64,000 nucleotides of DNA from Sagittula sp048553715 (GTDB taxonomy: Bacteria > Pseudomonadota > Alphaproteobacteria > Rhodobacterales > Rhodobacteraceae): the NCBI RefSeq assembly GCF_048553715.1, contig NZ_JBLZNC010000003.1, positions 62,001 to 126,000 of the forward strand, given 5' to 3'. The notes beneath the pieces were generated by a model that saw only the letters and a program-made list of their open reading frames with translations, did not search any database and was not told where the DNA came from. Of this stretch, positions 10,001 through 17,937 are shown piece by piece. How positions within the stretch are numbered: position 1 is the stretch's first letter; every line of letters begins with the position of its first letter. A program made the translations under genes and the position numbers.

Positions 10001-10725
10001 GGATGGTGCTGCTGGGCATTTATCTGGTGCTGGCTTGGGTCTTTGCCAGTTGGGCGCGCCCCTTGGTGGTTATGGCGATCATTCCCTTCGGGCTGGTGGG
10101 GGCGATCTACGGGCATTGGCTGTGGGATGTGCCCGCGAGCATGTTCACGGTCGTGGGTCTGCTGGGCATGACCGGCATCATCATCAACGATTCCATCGTT
10201 CTGGTCACACAGATCGACAGCCATGCACAGGAGCGCGGCATCCTGCCTGCGATCATCGACGGGGCCTGTGACCGTTTGCGCGCGGTGTTTCTGACCACAG
10301 CCACCACGGTGCTGGGTCTGGCACCGCTGTTGTACGAGGGATCGGCCGATGCGCAGTTTCTCAAACCCACGGTGATCACGTTGGTTTACGGGTTGGGCTT
10401 TGGCATGGTGCTGGTTTTGCTGGTGGTGCCGTCTTTGGTGGCGGTGCAGCATGACGTGTCGGTGGCATGGGCCAGCCTCAAACGCGGCTGGCGGTTCCGT
10501 GCGCTGGGCGTGCGGCTGGCGCTGAGCGGTGCGGCGGCGCTGACGCTGGCATGGCTGGCGGCCACACTGGGCCATGTGGCCATCACTGGCGGGCTGCCTG
10601 CGCTACTTGGCGGCGGCGGGGCAGGGGCCGCGCTGGGCCTGTTTGTGGCCGGGATCGCGGTCTTGTCGCTGGGGATGTATCTGGGGGCGGGGCTGGTGTT
10701 GCTGGCGCGGCGTCGCACCGCCTGA
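7045..10725 (+). CDS. RND efflux permease, enlarged
   Basis: AcrB/MexB-family proton-driven exporter of the inner membrane. The sequence covers both RND repeats: TM1 at about 20-40, porter domain, helices 2-6 near 340-490 with the acidic TM4 motif GIVVDDAIVVGEH, and the second half from about 635. At 1226 residues it is about 200 longer than usual. Part of the excess is an insert at about 495-590 with two additional hydrophobic stretches between TM6 and TM7. The rest is a C-terminal extension (about 1150-1226) with two more. The SD (AGGAGGGG) lies well placed before ATG 7045. Partner adaptor directly upstream; the stop lies 3 bp from the end of the convergent DsbD-N-like gene. Substrate unknown. 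Confidence 0.93.
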   Translation: MSRELPKSASGLFAYFTRHPTLANLILVILLAAGLMAVPNMRAQFFPDTVSDEIDVSVQWDGAGAEDVDAAIVQLLEPALLSVEGVAASTAQSREGRASIELEFDPGWDMGRAADDVQQAVDGITGLPDEAEAPTVSRGGWRDRVTDVVVTGPVGVDQLARFADEFVVRLFAEGVTRTTIRGIAAPQIVVEVTSASLIEHDITMADIADAIAAEVDADPAGDVDGAGARVRTGIEKRSAEDVAGISLRALADGTKLTVGDVARVRSEGVDRARSYFVGDNPAISVRVDRSDRGDAIAIQAQVEEVAAAYAATLPEGVSIDLIRTRSEAITGRLNILLDNASMGLVLVVGLLFLFLNTRTAFWVALGIPTALLAAIALMYLGGLTINMISLFALIITLGIVVDDAIVVGEHADHLSRNGHGPFEAAERAAQRMAMPVFSATLTTVIAFFGLVAIGGRFGDLISDIPFTVIMVLLASLVECFLILPNHMAYALKPRASGGYRPWRAVLGLLAEALVALIALGLIVLAVMSLPAVLVAISGLFAQAPDALTGLQAQAVALRQTIIAQGWIGGVVAWAAMVALLALRLARQPAQARQAKLRGLSDNGIDSASKLVNRGFRWVRETLFRPLMALVIRARYVVLSASVVALSGIVVFFISGEVQWRFFNAPERASVTGNFAMVPGATRADTLAQLRLLQQTTEDLAAEYEDRYGRNPLAYVIAEIGGNSGPSLAGADTKDPDQLGAISIELIEADLRPYSSFAFVGDLQERAGRHPQVETISFRGWRSGPGGDALDVQFSGASSEVLKAAAEDLKAAVAQFPEVSAVEDNLSYDKSEMILELTPQGQALGFDIDGLGSALRNRLGGIEAATFPVGPRSAEIRVELPDSELTADFLERTLLRTPQGEYVPLADIVRVEQRSGFSTVRRENGVRLISVTGDISEDDPARATEIMQQLEDDILPRIADSRQVAYRMAGLSEQEDAFLSDAGFGLGMVLLGIYLVLAWVFASWARPLVVMAIIPFGLVGAIYGHWLWDVPASMFTVVGLLGMTGIIINDSIVLVTQIDSHAQERGILPAIIDGACDRLRAVFLTTATTVLGLAPLLYEGSADAQFLKPTVITLVYGLGFGMVLVLLVVPSLVAVQHDVSVAWASLKRGWRFRALGVRLALSGAAALTLAWLAATLGHVAITGGLPALLGGGGAGAALGLFVAGIAVLSLGMYLGAGLVLLARRRTA

Positions 10726-10728
10726 GCG

Positions 10729-11523
10729 TCAGCGACAGCCGGTGATTTCCACCGGCACGGCACCGCCCAATACGGTCAGCGTCATGGTCGACCGGTCCAG
10801 CGCAAACCCCGCCGAAGACGTGTGCATCACGCGGGTGCGCGCCACGAGACGTCCGTTTTCCAAAGACGTTTTGGGCTCCGCCACCCACAGCGCGGGGTCG
10901 GCGAATTCGATCACCGTATCCTCGCGGCCCGTGGCCTGCGGCAGCTGCGCTGAGACTGTCAGACCGATGCCACGATCCGCAGCCGAGACCGAACAGGTCA
11001 CATCTGTTGCGCCCACGTCTTCGCCCGTAAAGGGCAGGTCCGCCAGCGCTGCGGCGATCCGCGCATCGGGGGCGCGGGTGGACGCGGGCAGATCGGCGCG
11101 GATATGCAGCCGCTCCGGCAGGCAGACATCCTTGCACACGCCGATGTCCACTGTGGCATTGATCCGCGCGTCGCGCTGCGCCTGCGCCAGATCGACACGC
11201 AGCGGCAGGATCACCTCTTGGGTGTATCCGACCGACCGCATACCGGATTGCCAGAACACTTCGGGGCTGGGCCATGCCACATCCACCGCACGCAGATTGC
11301 GCGACCCCGCCCAGTCAAAGGCGGGGGGGATGCCCGCATCGCCGGGGCTGCGCCAATAGGTCTTCCAACCGGGCGCAAGCTCCAGCCGCAGACCGGCCAT
11401 GTGGTCGCCGTTCTCCATCCGCCAGCCGGGCAGGACCGTGGCACGGATCACACCGTCGAAATCATCGGCAAGGGCGGCCACAGGGGCCACGGCACACAGC
11501 AGGGCGGTCAAAAGTCGTTTCAT
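10729..11523 (-). CDS. DsbD N-terminal-domain-like periplasmic thiol protein
   Basis: A 264-residue secreted protein with a clear signal peptide (first 19 residues, cleavage near ALA-DD). The segment VDIGVCKDVCLPE carries the paired cysteines typical of the DsbD N-terminal (alpha) domain, which passes electrons to periplasmic thiol partners such as those of cytochrome c maturation. The transmembrane DsbD/CcdA part and the C-terminal thioredoxin domain are absent, so this is a stand-alone alpha-domain-like protein. It converges on the RND permease and lies divergent from yqgE with 138 bp between. The partner reductase is not in the window. Confidence 0.8.
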   Translation of the reverse strand: MKRLLTALLCAVAPVAALADDFDGVIRATVLPGWRMENGDHMAGLRLELAPGWKTYWRSPGDAGIPPAFDWAGSRNLRAVDVAWPSPEVFWQSGMRSVGYTQEVILPLRVDLAQAQRDARINATVDIGVCKDVCLPERLHIRADLPASTRAPDARIAAALADLPFTGEDVGATDVTCSVSAADRGIGLTVSAQLPQATGREDTVIEFADPALWVAEPKTSLENGRLVARTRVMHTSSAGFALDRSTMTLTVLGGAVPVEITGCR

Positions 11524-11661
11524 GCCCCTGAGATGGGACGAATCCTGCTGAAATGGAAGTCACCTTGCGGTGAGACCCTTGTCAGCGGGGCCGCAATGGC
11601 CACGTTCTTGCACAAGCGCTGCGCAGCGCGCATGGTGGGGCAAGCGCAACAAGAGGCAGTC

Positions 11662-12243
11662 ATGGCAGACGATACCGCAGCGGACGCAACAAATCTGACA
11701 GGGCATTTCCTGATTGCCATGCCGGGCATGGGCGATCCGCGATTCGAGCTGAGCGTGGTGTTCATCTGCGACCATTCCGCCGAAGGGTCGATGGGGCTGA
11801 TCATCAACAAACCGGCGCAGGACGTGGACATGGGCGCGCTTCTGACGCAGCTCGACATCGAAAACACCGCCGGTCTGGGGCAGCGTCCCGTGCGCTATGG
11901 CGGGCCGGTCGAGATGGGGCGCGGCTTTGTGCTGCATTCGCCCGATTACCGGTCGGTCGTCACCACGCTGGAGGTCACGCCAGAGCTGCGCATGACCGCA
12001 ACGCTGGACATCCTAGAGGACCTCGGTCGCGGCGAGGGGCCGCGCAAATGGCTGATGATGTTGGGCTATTCCGGCTGGGGGCCGGGCCAGCTGGAAGAAG
12101 AGCTGACCCAGAACGCTTGGCTGACCTGTCAGGCCACGCCTGAGATGATCTTTGAGCTTGAAGACGAGGCCAAGTGGGAGGCGGCACTGGAAACACTGGG
12201 CGTCAGCCCGATGATGCTGTCGTCAGAGGGCGGGCGCGCCTGA
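11662..12243 (+). CDS. YqgE/AlgH family protein (UPF0301)
   Basis: This 193-residue protein matches the YqgE/AlgH family throughout: LTGHFLIAMPGMGDPRFELS at about 12-31, FICDHSAEGSMGLIINKP, RYGGPVEMGRGFVLH and the Trp/Gly-rich MLGYSGWGPGQLEEEL. The biochemical role of the family is not settled; it is cytoplasmic. ATG 11662 follows an AGAGG. The open frame extends far upstream but that part lies antisense to the DsbD-N-like gene. It ends five bases before the convergent tsaC/sua5 gene. Confidence 0.93.
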   Translation: MADDTAADATNLTGHFLIAMPGMGDPRFELSVVFICDHSAEGSMGLIINKPAQDVDMGALLTQLDIENTAGLGQRPVRYGGPVEMGRGFVLHSPDYRSVVTTLEVTPELRMTATLDILEDLGRGEGPRKWLMMLGYSGWGPGQLEEELTQNAWLTCQATPEMIFELEDEAKWEAALETLGVSPMMLSSEGGRA

Positions 12244-12247
12244 TCGT

Positions 12248-13183
12248 CTAACGGTCCGCTGCGGCGCGGCTCAGCCGGTCGTTGATCGCAACGCCAAGGC
12301 CGAGGTGCGGAATGGGCGAGACCGCGATATGCGCAGCCCCTGTGGCATCCAGTCGGTGCAGGTATTCAAACAGGTTGGATGCGGCCTCTGTCAGGTCTTC
12401 GGCGTCCGACAGGTTCAGATCGCAATCGACGGGGCCAAAGCCCAGTCGCGCCTCGCCCGCCGCGAATTCCACCGCATTCAGACGCACCTGCGCCTTGGGG
12501 GCGTAGTGGCTGCGGGTCTGGCCGGGGGCGGTGATGCCGTCGGTGGCGTGCCGCTCGGCCACGCTGCGGCCCAGCACCTGCGCCAAGGCCTCGCGCGTGA
12601 CGCCACCGGGGCGCAGCAGGGTCGGACGCCCCGCAAGGCCCAGAATGGTGGATTCCAGCCCAACCGTGCAGGGACCGCCCATCACAACGCCATCGATGCG
12701 TCCTGACAGCCCTTCAAGGACATGGGCGGCGCGGGTCGGGCTGATCTGGCCGGACCGGTTGGCCGAAGGGGCCGCCACCGGCACAGCGGCGCGGGCCAGC
12801 AGATCGCGCGCCAGCGGGGCGGCGGGCACCCGCACTGCCAGCGTGTCCAGTCCGGCGGTCACCAGTTTGGAGATGCCTGCGCCCTCGCGCAGCGGCAACA
12901 CCAGCGTCAGCGGGCCGGGCCAGAAGGCTTCGGCCAGCGCCTCAGCCTCGTCCGACCACATGACCAGCGCCTTGGCGGCGGCCACATCGGCCACATGCAC
13001 GATCAACGGATTGAACGACGGGCGCTGCTTGGCCTCATAGATGCGGGCCACGGCGGAATCGCTGCGCGCATCGGCCCCCAGCCCGTAGACGGTCTCTGTC
13101 GGGAAGGCGATCAGATGGCCGTTGCGCAGATGCTCTGCGGCGCTGTCCAGCCCGTCTGGGGAGGAAGAAAACTGCTCTGTCAT
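12248..13183 (-). CDS. tsaC: L-threonylcarbamoyladenylate synthase, Sua5 type
   Basis: Makes threonylcarbamoyl-AMP from threonine, bicarbonate and ATP for the universal t6A37 tRNA modification. The YrdC domain covers about 15-205 with FPTETVYGLGADA, KQRPSFNPLIVHV and APSANRSGQISPT. The linker APGQTRSHYAPKA at about 223-235 and a C-terminal Sua5 domain follow, giving 311 residues, so this is the long Sua5 form and not the short TsaC. Divergent from the acyl-CoA dehydrogenase gene with 133 bp between. Confidence 0.95.
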   Translation of the reverse strand: MTEQFSSSPDGLDSAAEHLRNGHLIAFPTETVYGLGADARSDSAVARIYEAKQRPSFNPLIVHVADVAAAKALVMWSDEAEALAEAFWPGPLTLVLPLREGAGISKLVTAGLDTLAVRVPAAPLARDLLARAAVPVAAPSANRSGQISPTRAAHVLEGLSGRIDGVVMGGPCTVGLESTILGLAGRPTLLRPGGVTREALAQVLGRSVAERHATDGITAPGQTRSHYAPKAQVRLNAVEFAAGEARLGFGPVDCDLNLSDAEDLTEAASNLFEYLHRLDATGAAHIAVSPIPHLGLGVAINDRLSRAAADR

Positions 13184-13212
13184 ACAGTGACCTCAGGGAC
13201 CTTTTGCCGTGA

Positions 13213-13236
13213 CGTGGCGTTTCGGTAGACGCCACG
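13213..13236. promoter_or_regulatory. Inverted repeat in the tsaC / acyl-CoA dehydrogenase divergent region
   Basis: A perfect 8-bp dyad, CGTGGCGT at 13213-13220 and ACGCCACG at 13229-13236, separated by eight bases. It lies in the 133-bp gap between two divergent genes, where an operator would be expected. The dehydrogenase SD (GGAGGAG) is 80 bp further right. No regulator can be assigned from sequence alone, and a simple hairpin is an alternative. Confidence 0.35.
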
Positions 13237-13316
13237 GTGGGGCAGCCTACGCTTGCGATACCGGACCGCTTGCTACTAGGTAGGAGCGGGCTTGCCAAGT
13301 CGGAGGAGTATTTCGC

Positions 13317-15005
13317 ATGACCTATCGCGCACCCCTAAGCGATTTTTCCCGCATTCTGAAGAATGTCGTAGGCTACGACCGCGTGTCGGCCACCGAGATG
13401 TTCCAAGAGGCCTCCTTTGACACGGTCGAGGCAGTGCTGGGCGAAGCGGCAAAGATGTGCGACGAGGTCATGGCCCCGCTGCAACGCAACGGCGATCTCT
13501 ATCCGGCGGTTCTGGAAAACGGTGTGGTGCGCACCTCCAAAGGGTTTGCCGAAGGGTACAAGGCGATCGCCGAAGGCGGCTGGATCGCGTCCTCTGCAGA
13601 TCCTGAAAACGGCGGCATGGGCCTGCCGATGGTGGTCACCACCTGCGTGAATGACATGATGTCGGGGGCCTGCCTTGCGCTGCAGTTGAACCCGCTGATG
13701 ACCCAAGGTCAGATCGAGGCGCTGGAACATCACGCCTCTGACGCGATTAAGCAAACCTACCTGCCCAAGCTGGTGACCGGCGAATGGCAGGGCACCATGA
13801 ACCTGACAGAGCCGCAGGCGGGGTCGGACGTGGGTGCGCTGACCTCCAAGGCGGAGCCGCTGGATGACGGCAGCTATGCGATCACCGGCCAGAAGATCTA
13901 TATCTCTTGGGGCGACAACGACTTTACCGGCAATGTCTGCCATCTGGTTCTGGCGCGCCTGCCCGACGCGGTGCCCGGCACAAAGGGGATTTCGCTGTTT
14001 ATCGTGCCCAAGTTCATTCCCGACGAAAACGGCGAGCCGGGCACGCGCAACGACCTGCGTGTGGTCAGCCTTGAACACAAGATGGGCCTGCATGGCTCGC
14101 CCACCTGTGTCATGAGCTATGAGGGCGCCAAGGGCTGGCTTGTGGGGGAACCCAACGACGGCATGCGCGCCATGTTCACCATGATGAACAACGCCCGTCT
14201 TGGCGTGGCAGTGCAGGGTGTCGGCGTCGCCGAAGGCGCCTATCAGCACGCGCTGGCCTACGCCAATGAGCGCAAACAGGGCCGGTCCGAGACCGGCACC
14301 ATTCTGGGCCACGCGGACGTGCGCCGCATGCTGGCCGAGATGAAGGCCGATGTCTTTGCCTCGCGTGCGATTTCTCTTGCGCTGGCGGTGGCTCTGGACA
14401 TGGGGCGCGCCACGGATGAGGCGGCATGGAAAGCCCGCGCAGGTGTTCTGACGCCCATCGCCAAGGCCTTTGGCACGGACACCGGCATTGATGTGGCGTC
14501 CAAGGGCATTCAGGTGCACGGCGGCATGGGCTTTGTCGAGGAAACCGGCGCGGCGCAATATCTGCGCGACGTGCGTGTGACCGCGATCTACGAAGGCACC
14601 AACGGCATTCAGGCCATGGACCTTGTGGGCCGCAAACTGATGGACGGCGGCGAGGCGATCTTTGCCCTGCTCGATGAGATCGAAGCCTATGCCGAGGCCC
14701 GCAAGGCCGAGCTTCCCGATCTGGCCGATGCGGTCTGGCAGGCGTCCGAGACGCTGCGCGAAACCACCGAGGCGCTGCTGGCGATGGATACGGCCGACCG
14801 CTTTGGCGGCGCGGTGCCGTACCTGCGCGCCTTTGCCCGTGTGCTGGGCGGTGATGCGCATCTGCGCGCGGCCTGCGCCGAGCCCGGTGGCGAGGTCGAG
14901 CGTCTTGCACGGTTCTACATTTCGCGGCTGCTGCCCGAACACACCGGCCTGTGTGCGCAAGCGCGGGCGGGCGATCTGATCCCGGCGGAGGATTTCGCCG
15001 CGTGA
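13317..15005 (+). CDS. Acyl-CoA dehydrogenase with extended C-terminal domain (DmdC-like)
   Basis: FAD-dependent dehydrogenase that forms a trans-2-enoyl-CoA. At 562 residues it belongs to the long class with an additional C-terminal domain, as do the DmdC 3-methylmercaptopropionyl-CoA dehydrogenases of roseobacters. Seen motifs are NLTEPQAGSDVGALTSKA (FAD and substrate binding), VHGGMGFVEETGAAQYLRD, and YEGTNGIQAMDLVGRK with the glutamate expected to act as base. The actual acyl chain cannot be decided: DMSP-derived thioester and ordinary fatty acyl-CoA are both possible. The stop overlaps the next start by one base (TGATG), so coupling with the MBL-fold hydrolase is likely. Confidence 0.92.
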   Translation: MTYRAPLSDFSRILKNVVGYDRVSATEMFQEASFDTVEAVLGEAAKMCDEVMAPLQRNGDLYPAVLENGVVRTSKGFAEGYKAIAEGGWIASSADPENGGMGLPMVVTTCVNDMMSGACLALQLNPLMTQGQIEALEHHASDAIKQTYLPKLVTGEWQGTMNLTEPQAGSDVGALTSKAEPLDDGSYAITGQKIYISWGDNDFTGNVCHLVLARLPDAVPGTKGISLFIVPKFIPDENGEPGTRNDLRVVSLEHKMGLHGSPTCVMSYEGAKGWLVGEPNDGMRAMFTMMNNARLGVAVQGVGVAEGAYQHALAYANERKQGRSETGTILGHADVRRMLAEMKADVFASRAISLALAVALDMGRATDEAAWKARAGVLTPIAKAFGTDTGIDVASKGIQVHGGMGFVEETGAAQYLRDVRVTAIYEGTNGIQAMDLVGRKLMDGGEAIFALLDEIEAYAEARKAELPDLADAVWQASETLRETTEALLAMDTADRFGGAVPYLRAFARVLGGDAHLRAACAEPGGEVERLARFYISRLLPEHTGLCAQARAGDLIPAEDFAA

Positions 15006-16048
15006 TGGACGGCACCCGCGCGCCTATCCGGACCCCTTTCGACACGCCGCCCGACACCGGCGCGGCGGTCGAGGTGGCCGAGGGCGTGCTGTGGATGCGC
15101 TTGCCGCTTCCGCTGAAGCTGGATCATGTGAATGTCTATGCGCTGGATGACGGCGATGGCTGGACCATCGTCGACACCGGCATGGCCTCGACCAAGGCGC
15201 GCGCCGTCTGGCAGGCGCTTTTGGACGGGCCGCTGGCGGGCAAACCCGTCACCCGCGTTTTCGTAACCCATCATCATCCCGATCATGTGGGCCTCGCCGG
15301 TTGGTTTCAGGAGAACGGCGCAGAGCTGGTCTGTTCACGCACCGCATGGCTGCTGGCGCGGATGTTGCAGCAGGACCCCCATGACACGCCCCCGCCGGAG
15401 GTGGTCGCTTACTGGCGCGCCGCCGGAATGGAACAACGGCTGATCGACGCCCGCATGTCCGAGCCGCCCTATATGTTTCGCGCCACTGTCGCGCCCATGC
15501 CCTACGGGCACAAACGGCTCAAACAGGGGGACTGCTTTGTGGCGGGCGGGCGCACGTGGGACGTGCACGAGGGCGGCGGCCACGCGCCCGAACAGCTGAC
15601 CCTGTGGTCACGCGATTGCAATCTGGTGATCGCCGGTGACCAGATCCTGCCGTCGATCTCGCCCAATCTGGGGGCCTATGCCACAGAGCCAGAGGCCGAT
15701 CCCGTTGCAGACTGGATCGAAAGCTGCACGCGGTTGGCGCAGATCGCGCGCGACGACCACCTCGCACTGGGCGGGCATAAACTGCCGTTCACTGGCGTCC
15801 CCCTACGCTTGCAGCAGATGATTTCCAACCATCACCACGCGCTCGACCGGCTGGAGGCGCATCTGGCCACGCCTTCTGTGGCGACAGAGTGTTTTACTCC
15901 GCTGTTCAAACGGCGCATCGGGGATGCGGAATACGGGCTCGCCATGGTCGAGGCGATGGCCCATTGCCTGCATCTGTGGCACGCAGGCCGCGTCACCCGC
16001 GAGATCACCACCGATGGTAGATGGCGCTTTGCCGCCTGCGCCGGTTGA
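15005..16048 (+). CDS. Metallo-beta-lactamase-fold hydrolase
   Basis: A 347-residue MBL-fold enzyme. The binuclear metal motif THHHPDHVGLAGW lies at about 87-99, and further ligands are likely in GGGHAPEQ at about 195, AGDQILPSIS at about 217 and LGGHKLPF near 257. The extra C-terminal helical domain is the kind seen in MBL hydrolases that cleave thioesters or lactones. Its coupling to the acyl-CoA dehydrogenase (TGATG) suggests a thioester substrate, which is an inference. A GTG at 15002 is an alternative start. Confidence 0.9.
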   Translation: MDGTRAPIRTPFDTPPDTGAAVEVAEGVLWMRLPLPLKLDHVNVYALDDGDGWTIVDTGMASTKARAVWQALLDGPLAGKPVTRVFVTHHHPDHVGLAGWFQENGAELVCSRTAWLLARMLQQDPHDTPPPEVVAYWRAAGMEQRLIDARMSEPPYMFRATVAPMPYGHKRLKQGDCFVAGGRTWDVHEGGGHAPEQLTLWSRDCNLVIAGDQILPSISPNLGAYATEPEADPVADWIESCTRLAQIARDDHLALGGHKLPFTGVPLRLQQMISNHHHALDRLEAHLATPSVATECFTPLFKRRIGDAEYGLAMVEAMAHCLHLWHAGRVTREITTDGRWRFAACAG

Positions 16049-16107
16049 CGCATTGCCGCGTCCCTGCTTTCTCTGACTTCCACATGATCCAGCAACAGGC
16101 CAGCCCC

Positions 16108-16557
16108 ATGGACGACACGATTTCCACTTCTGCCGAAGCCTTTGAGGCCAGCGCCCTGCCGCGTCGTTGCGACACCCATACCGAGGACGCGCCCGCCCCG
16201 CAGGATCTGCCCGAATCGATGACCAAAACTCCGGTTGATCAGAAAAGCCCCGCCCGCTGGGCCTATGAGCGACTGGCGTTGTACATCCAGAACTTCGAGG
16301 AACAGCTCGACGCCGAGCACGAGATCGCCATGGGCTACGCCGGCAGCGACGCCGGTGTTTTGCGCATCGAAGGCATCGGTTATTTTGATCCCGACATCGT
16401 CACCTTTTACGGATCTGACCCGTCGGGGGCGAAAATGCAGCTGATTCAGCATGTCTCGCAACTGTCGGTGGTGCTGCGCGCCTTGCCCAAACAGCCCGAA
16501 CGCGAAGCGCCCCGGCGCATCGGTTTCTCGCTGGTCTCGCAGATCGATCCGGCCTGA
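16108..16557 (+). CDS. DUF6173 family protein
   Basis: A 149-residue protein of a conserved alphaproteobacterial family of unknown function. Core segments are SPARWAYERLALYIQNFEEQ, GVLRIEGIGYFDPDIVTFYG and QLIQHVSQLSVVLRALPK. The N-terminal 45 residues are variable and acidic. No signal peptide or membrane helix is seen, so it is probably cytoplasmic. The start is uncertain: ATG 16108 has an ACAGG nine bases upstream, and ATG 16084 would add eight residues without an SD. Confidence 0.8.
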   Translation: MDDTISTSAEAFEASALPRRCDTHTEDAPAPQDLPESMTKTPVDQKSPARWAYERLALYIQNFEEQLDAEHEIAMGYAGSDAGVLRIEGIGYFDPDIVTFYGSDPSGAKMQLIQHVSQLSVVLRALPKQPEREAPRRIGFSLVSQIDPA

Positions 16558-16663
16558 GACAGTCAGCCGCGACATTTGAGTCATTTTCTCGCGGTGACAG
16601 CGCTGAATTTATCCTTTATCTGTCTGCGTCGACACGCAGAACACCTTAGCGAAAGGGACGGAC

Positions 16664-16801
16664 ATGGCCGAAGAGCACAAGCACGGCACAATGGACATCA
16701 CGGTTCAGGAAAAGACCTTTGACGGTTTCATGAACTTCACCATGAAAACCTGCATGGTGATTCTTGCAATCGTCGTCTTTATGGCGATTTTCACCACCTG
16801 A
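16664..16801 (+). CDS. aa3-type cytochrome c oxidase subunit IV
   Basis: A 45-residue membrane protein found with Rhodobacter/Paracoccus-type aa3 oxidases. The N-terminus is polar (MAEEHKHGTMDITVQEKTFD), followed by FMNFTMK and one transmembrane helix at about 27-44 (VILAIVVFMAIFTT at the end). This is the pattern of the small bacterial subunit IV, whose role is structural or unclear. A GAAAGGGA lies just before ATG 16664. The oxidase core genes are not in the window. It is a stand-alone gene with 106 bp before it and 149 bp after. Confidence 0.9.
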   Translation: MAEEHKHGTMDITVQEKTFDGFMNFTMKTCMVILAIVVFMAIFTT

Positions 16802-16950
16802 TCTGACAGGTGCCGCCCCGTGGCGGGACGATATCCAAGCGCAGGCCCGGGATCACTTGAATGTGACCTGGGCCTTGTGCATGGCTCTGACACAATGTCT
16901 GTGACGCGGATGTCCCATGGGGGCGGCGCGACAACAAAGAACGGTGGGAT

Positions 16951-17610
16951 ATGACGATACGTTTTGCGGGCCTTCGGGCAGGAATGGCGCTGTTGGCGCT
17001 GATGGTGATGGGGGCCTGTGCCGGTGGGCAGATGTCTGGCCCGAATGCCACCCCCGAGGCTGCGGCACAGGCCGCCTACCGCTCGTCCGAGCCGCCGTCG
17101 ATCACGCTTTATACGATGATCAACAACCGCACCAACAACGGTGCGCATACCTCGATCATGGTGAATGCCCCGTCGCAGCGGGTGGTCTTTGATCCTGCCG
17201 GGTCTGTCCGCTTCCAAGGCGTGCCAGAGGTGAACGATGTGCTCTACGGCATCACTCCGGCGGTCGAACAGGCCTATGAAAGCGCGCACGCCCGGTCGAC
17301 CTATCGGGTCAAGATCCAGCGCGTGCAGGTCGCGCCGGAGGTGGCCGAACAGGCGCTGCGTCTGGTGCAGGCCAACGGCTCTGTCGCGCCAGCCGCCTGC
17401 ACCACGGCCACGTCCAAGATCCTGCGCCAGCTGCCGGGGTTCCAATCGCTGCCACAGGCGCTGTTCCCCGACAAGCTGATGGAAGCGTTTGCCGAACTGC
17501 CCGGCGTGCAGGAACGCGAGCTGCGCGAGACCGACGAGGATGACAAAGACCTCGCCGTGCAGCGGATCGAAATGGCGTGGGAAGAAGAGGGGCGTTACAG
17601 CAACAACTGA
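16951..17610 (+). CDS. Predicted lipoprotein of unknown function
   Basis: A 219-residue protein with a lipoprotein signal: basic start, hydrophobic run and lipobox VMGAC with the lipid-modified cysteine at 23. The mature part has a conserved-looking domain (ITLYTMINNRTNNGAHTSIM at about 51-70, then VVFDPAGSV) and ends in a very acidic tail (RETDEDDKDLAVQ). The TMINN...HTSIMV stretch resembles cell-wall or peptidase-like DUF domains but I cannot place it. Its stop abuts the stop of the convergent azlD gene. Confidence 0.75.
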   Translation: MTIRFAGLRAGMALLALMVMGACAGGQMSGPNATPEAAAQAAYRSSEPPSITLYTMINNRTNNGAHTSIMVNAPSQRVVFDPAGSVRFQGVPEVNDVLYGITPAVEQAYESAHARSTYRVKIQRVQVAPEVAEQALRLVQANGSVAPAACTTATSKILRQLPGFQSLPQALFPDKLMEAFAELPGVQERELRETDEDDKDLAVQRIEMAWEEEGRYSNN

Positions 17611-17937
17611 TCACCCGATCAGCCAGCCGCCCCCCAACATCACGACAATCCCGGTGCCAAGAGCCGCATACAGGTTCTTGGTCAACACCGCCGCGGCCAG
17701 TGCCAGCGCCGCAGCGCTCAGCCGCAGCGGGTCCGTCTGCCCGCCGGTCGCAGCAGGCCAGACCACCAGCGGGGCAATCAGCGCAGGGATCACCGCCACG
17801 GCGGTGTAGCGCAGATGCCGCAGCACCCATTCGGGCAGCGGCCGGTCGCCCACCAGCCCCAGAAACACAAACCGCAGCCCGAAAGAGCCAAGCCCAAGCA
17901 GGACGATAATCGTCCAGAGTTCAGTGCGGTCAATCAT
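17611..17937 (-). CDS. azlD: AzlD family branched-chain amino acid exporter subunit
   Basis: Small membrane partner of AzlC. The 108-residue protein has four hydrophobic segments and the family pattern TIIVLLGLGSFGLRFVFLGL, with an RHLRYTAVAVIPALIAPLV-like centre and a C-terminal glycine-rich helix. It starts inside the end of azlC (ATGA overlap of four bases), which is the standard azlCD order. By family knowledge the pair exports branched-chain amino acids or analogues. Confidence 0.92.
   Translation of the reverse strand: MIDRTELWTIIVLLGLGSFGLRFVFLGLVGDRPLPEWVLRHLRYTAVAVIPALIAPLVVWPAATGGQTDPLRLSAAALALAAAVLTKNLYAALGTGIVVMLGGGWLIG

Noticed and set aside
13335..14960. A 541-codon frame antisense to the acyl-CoA dehydrogenase.
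   Set aside because: No motif, shadow composition; the sense gene is unambiguous.
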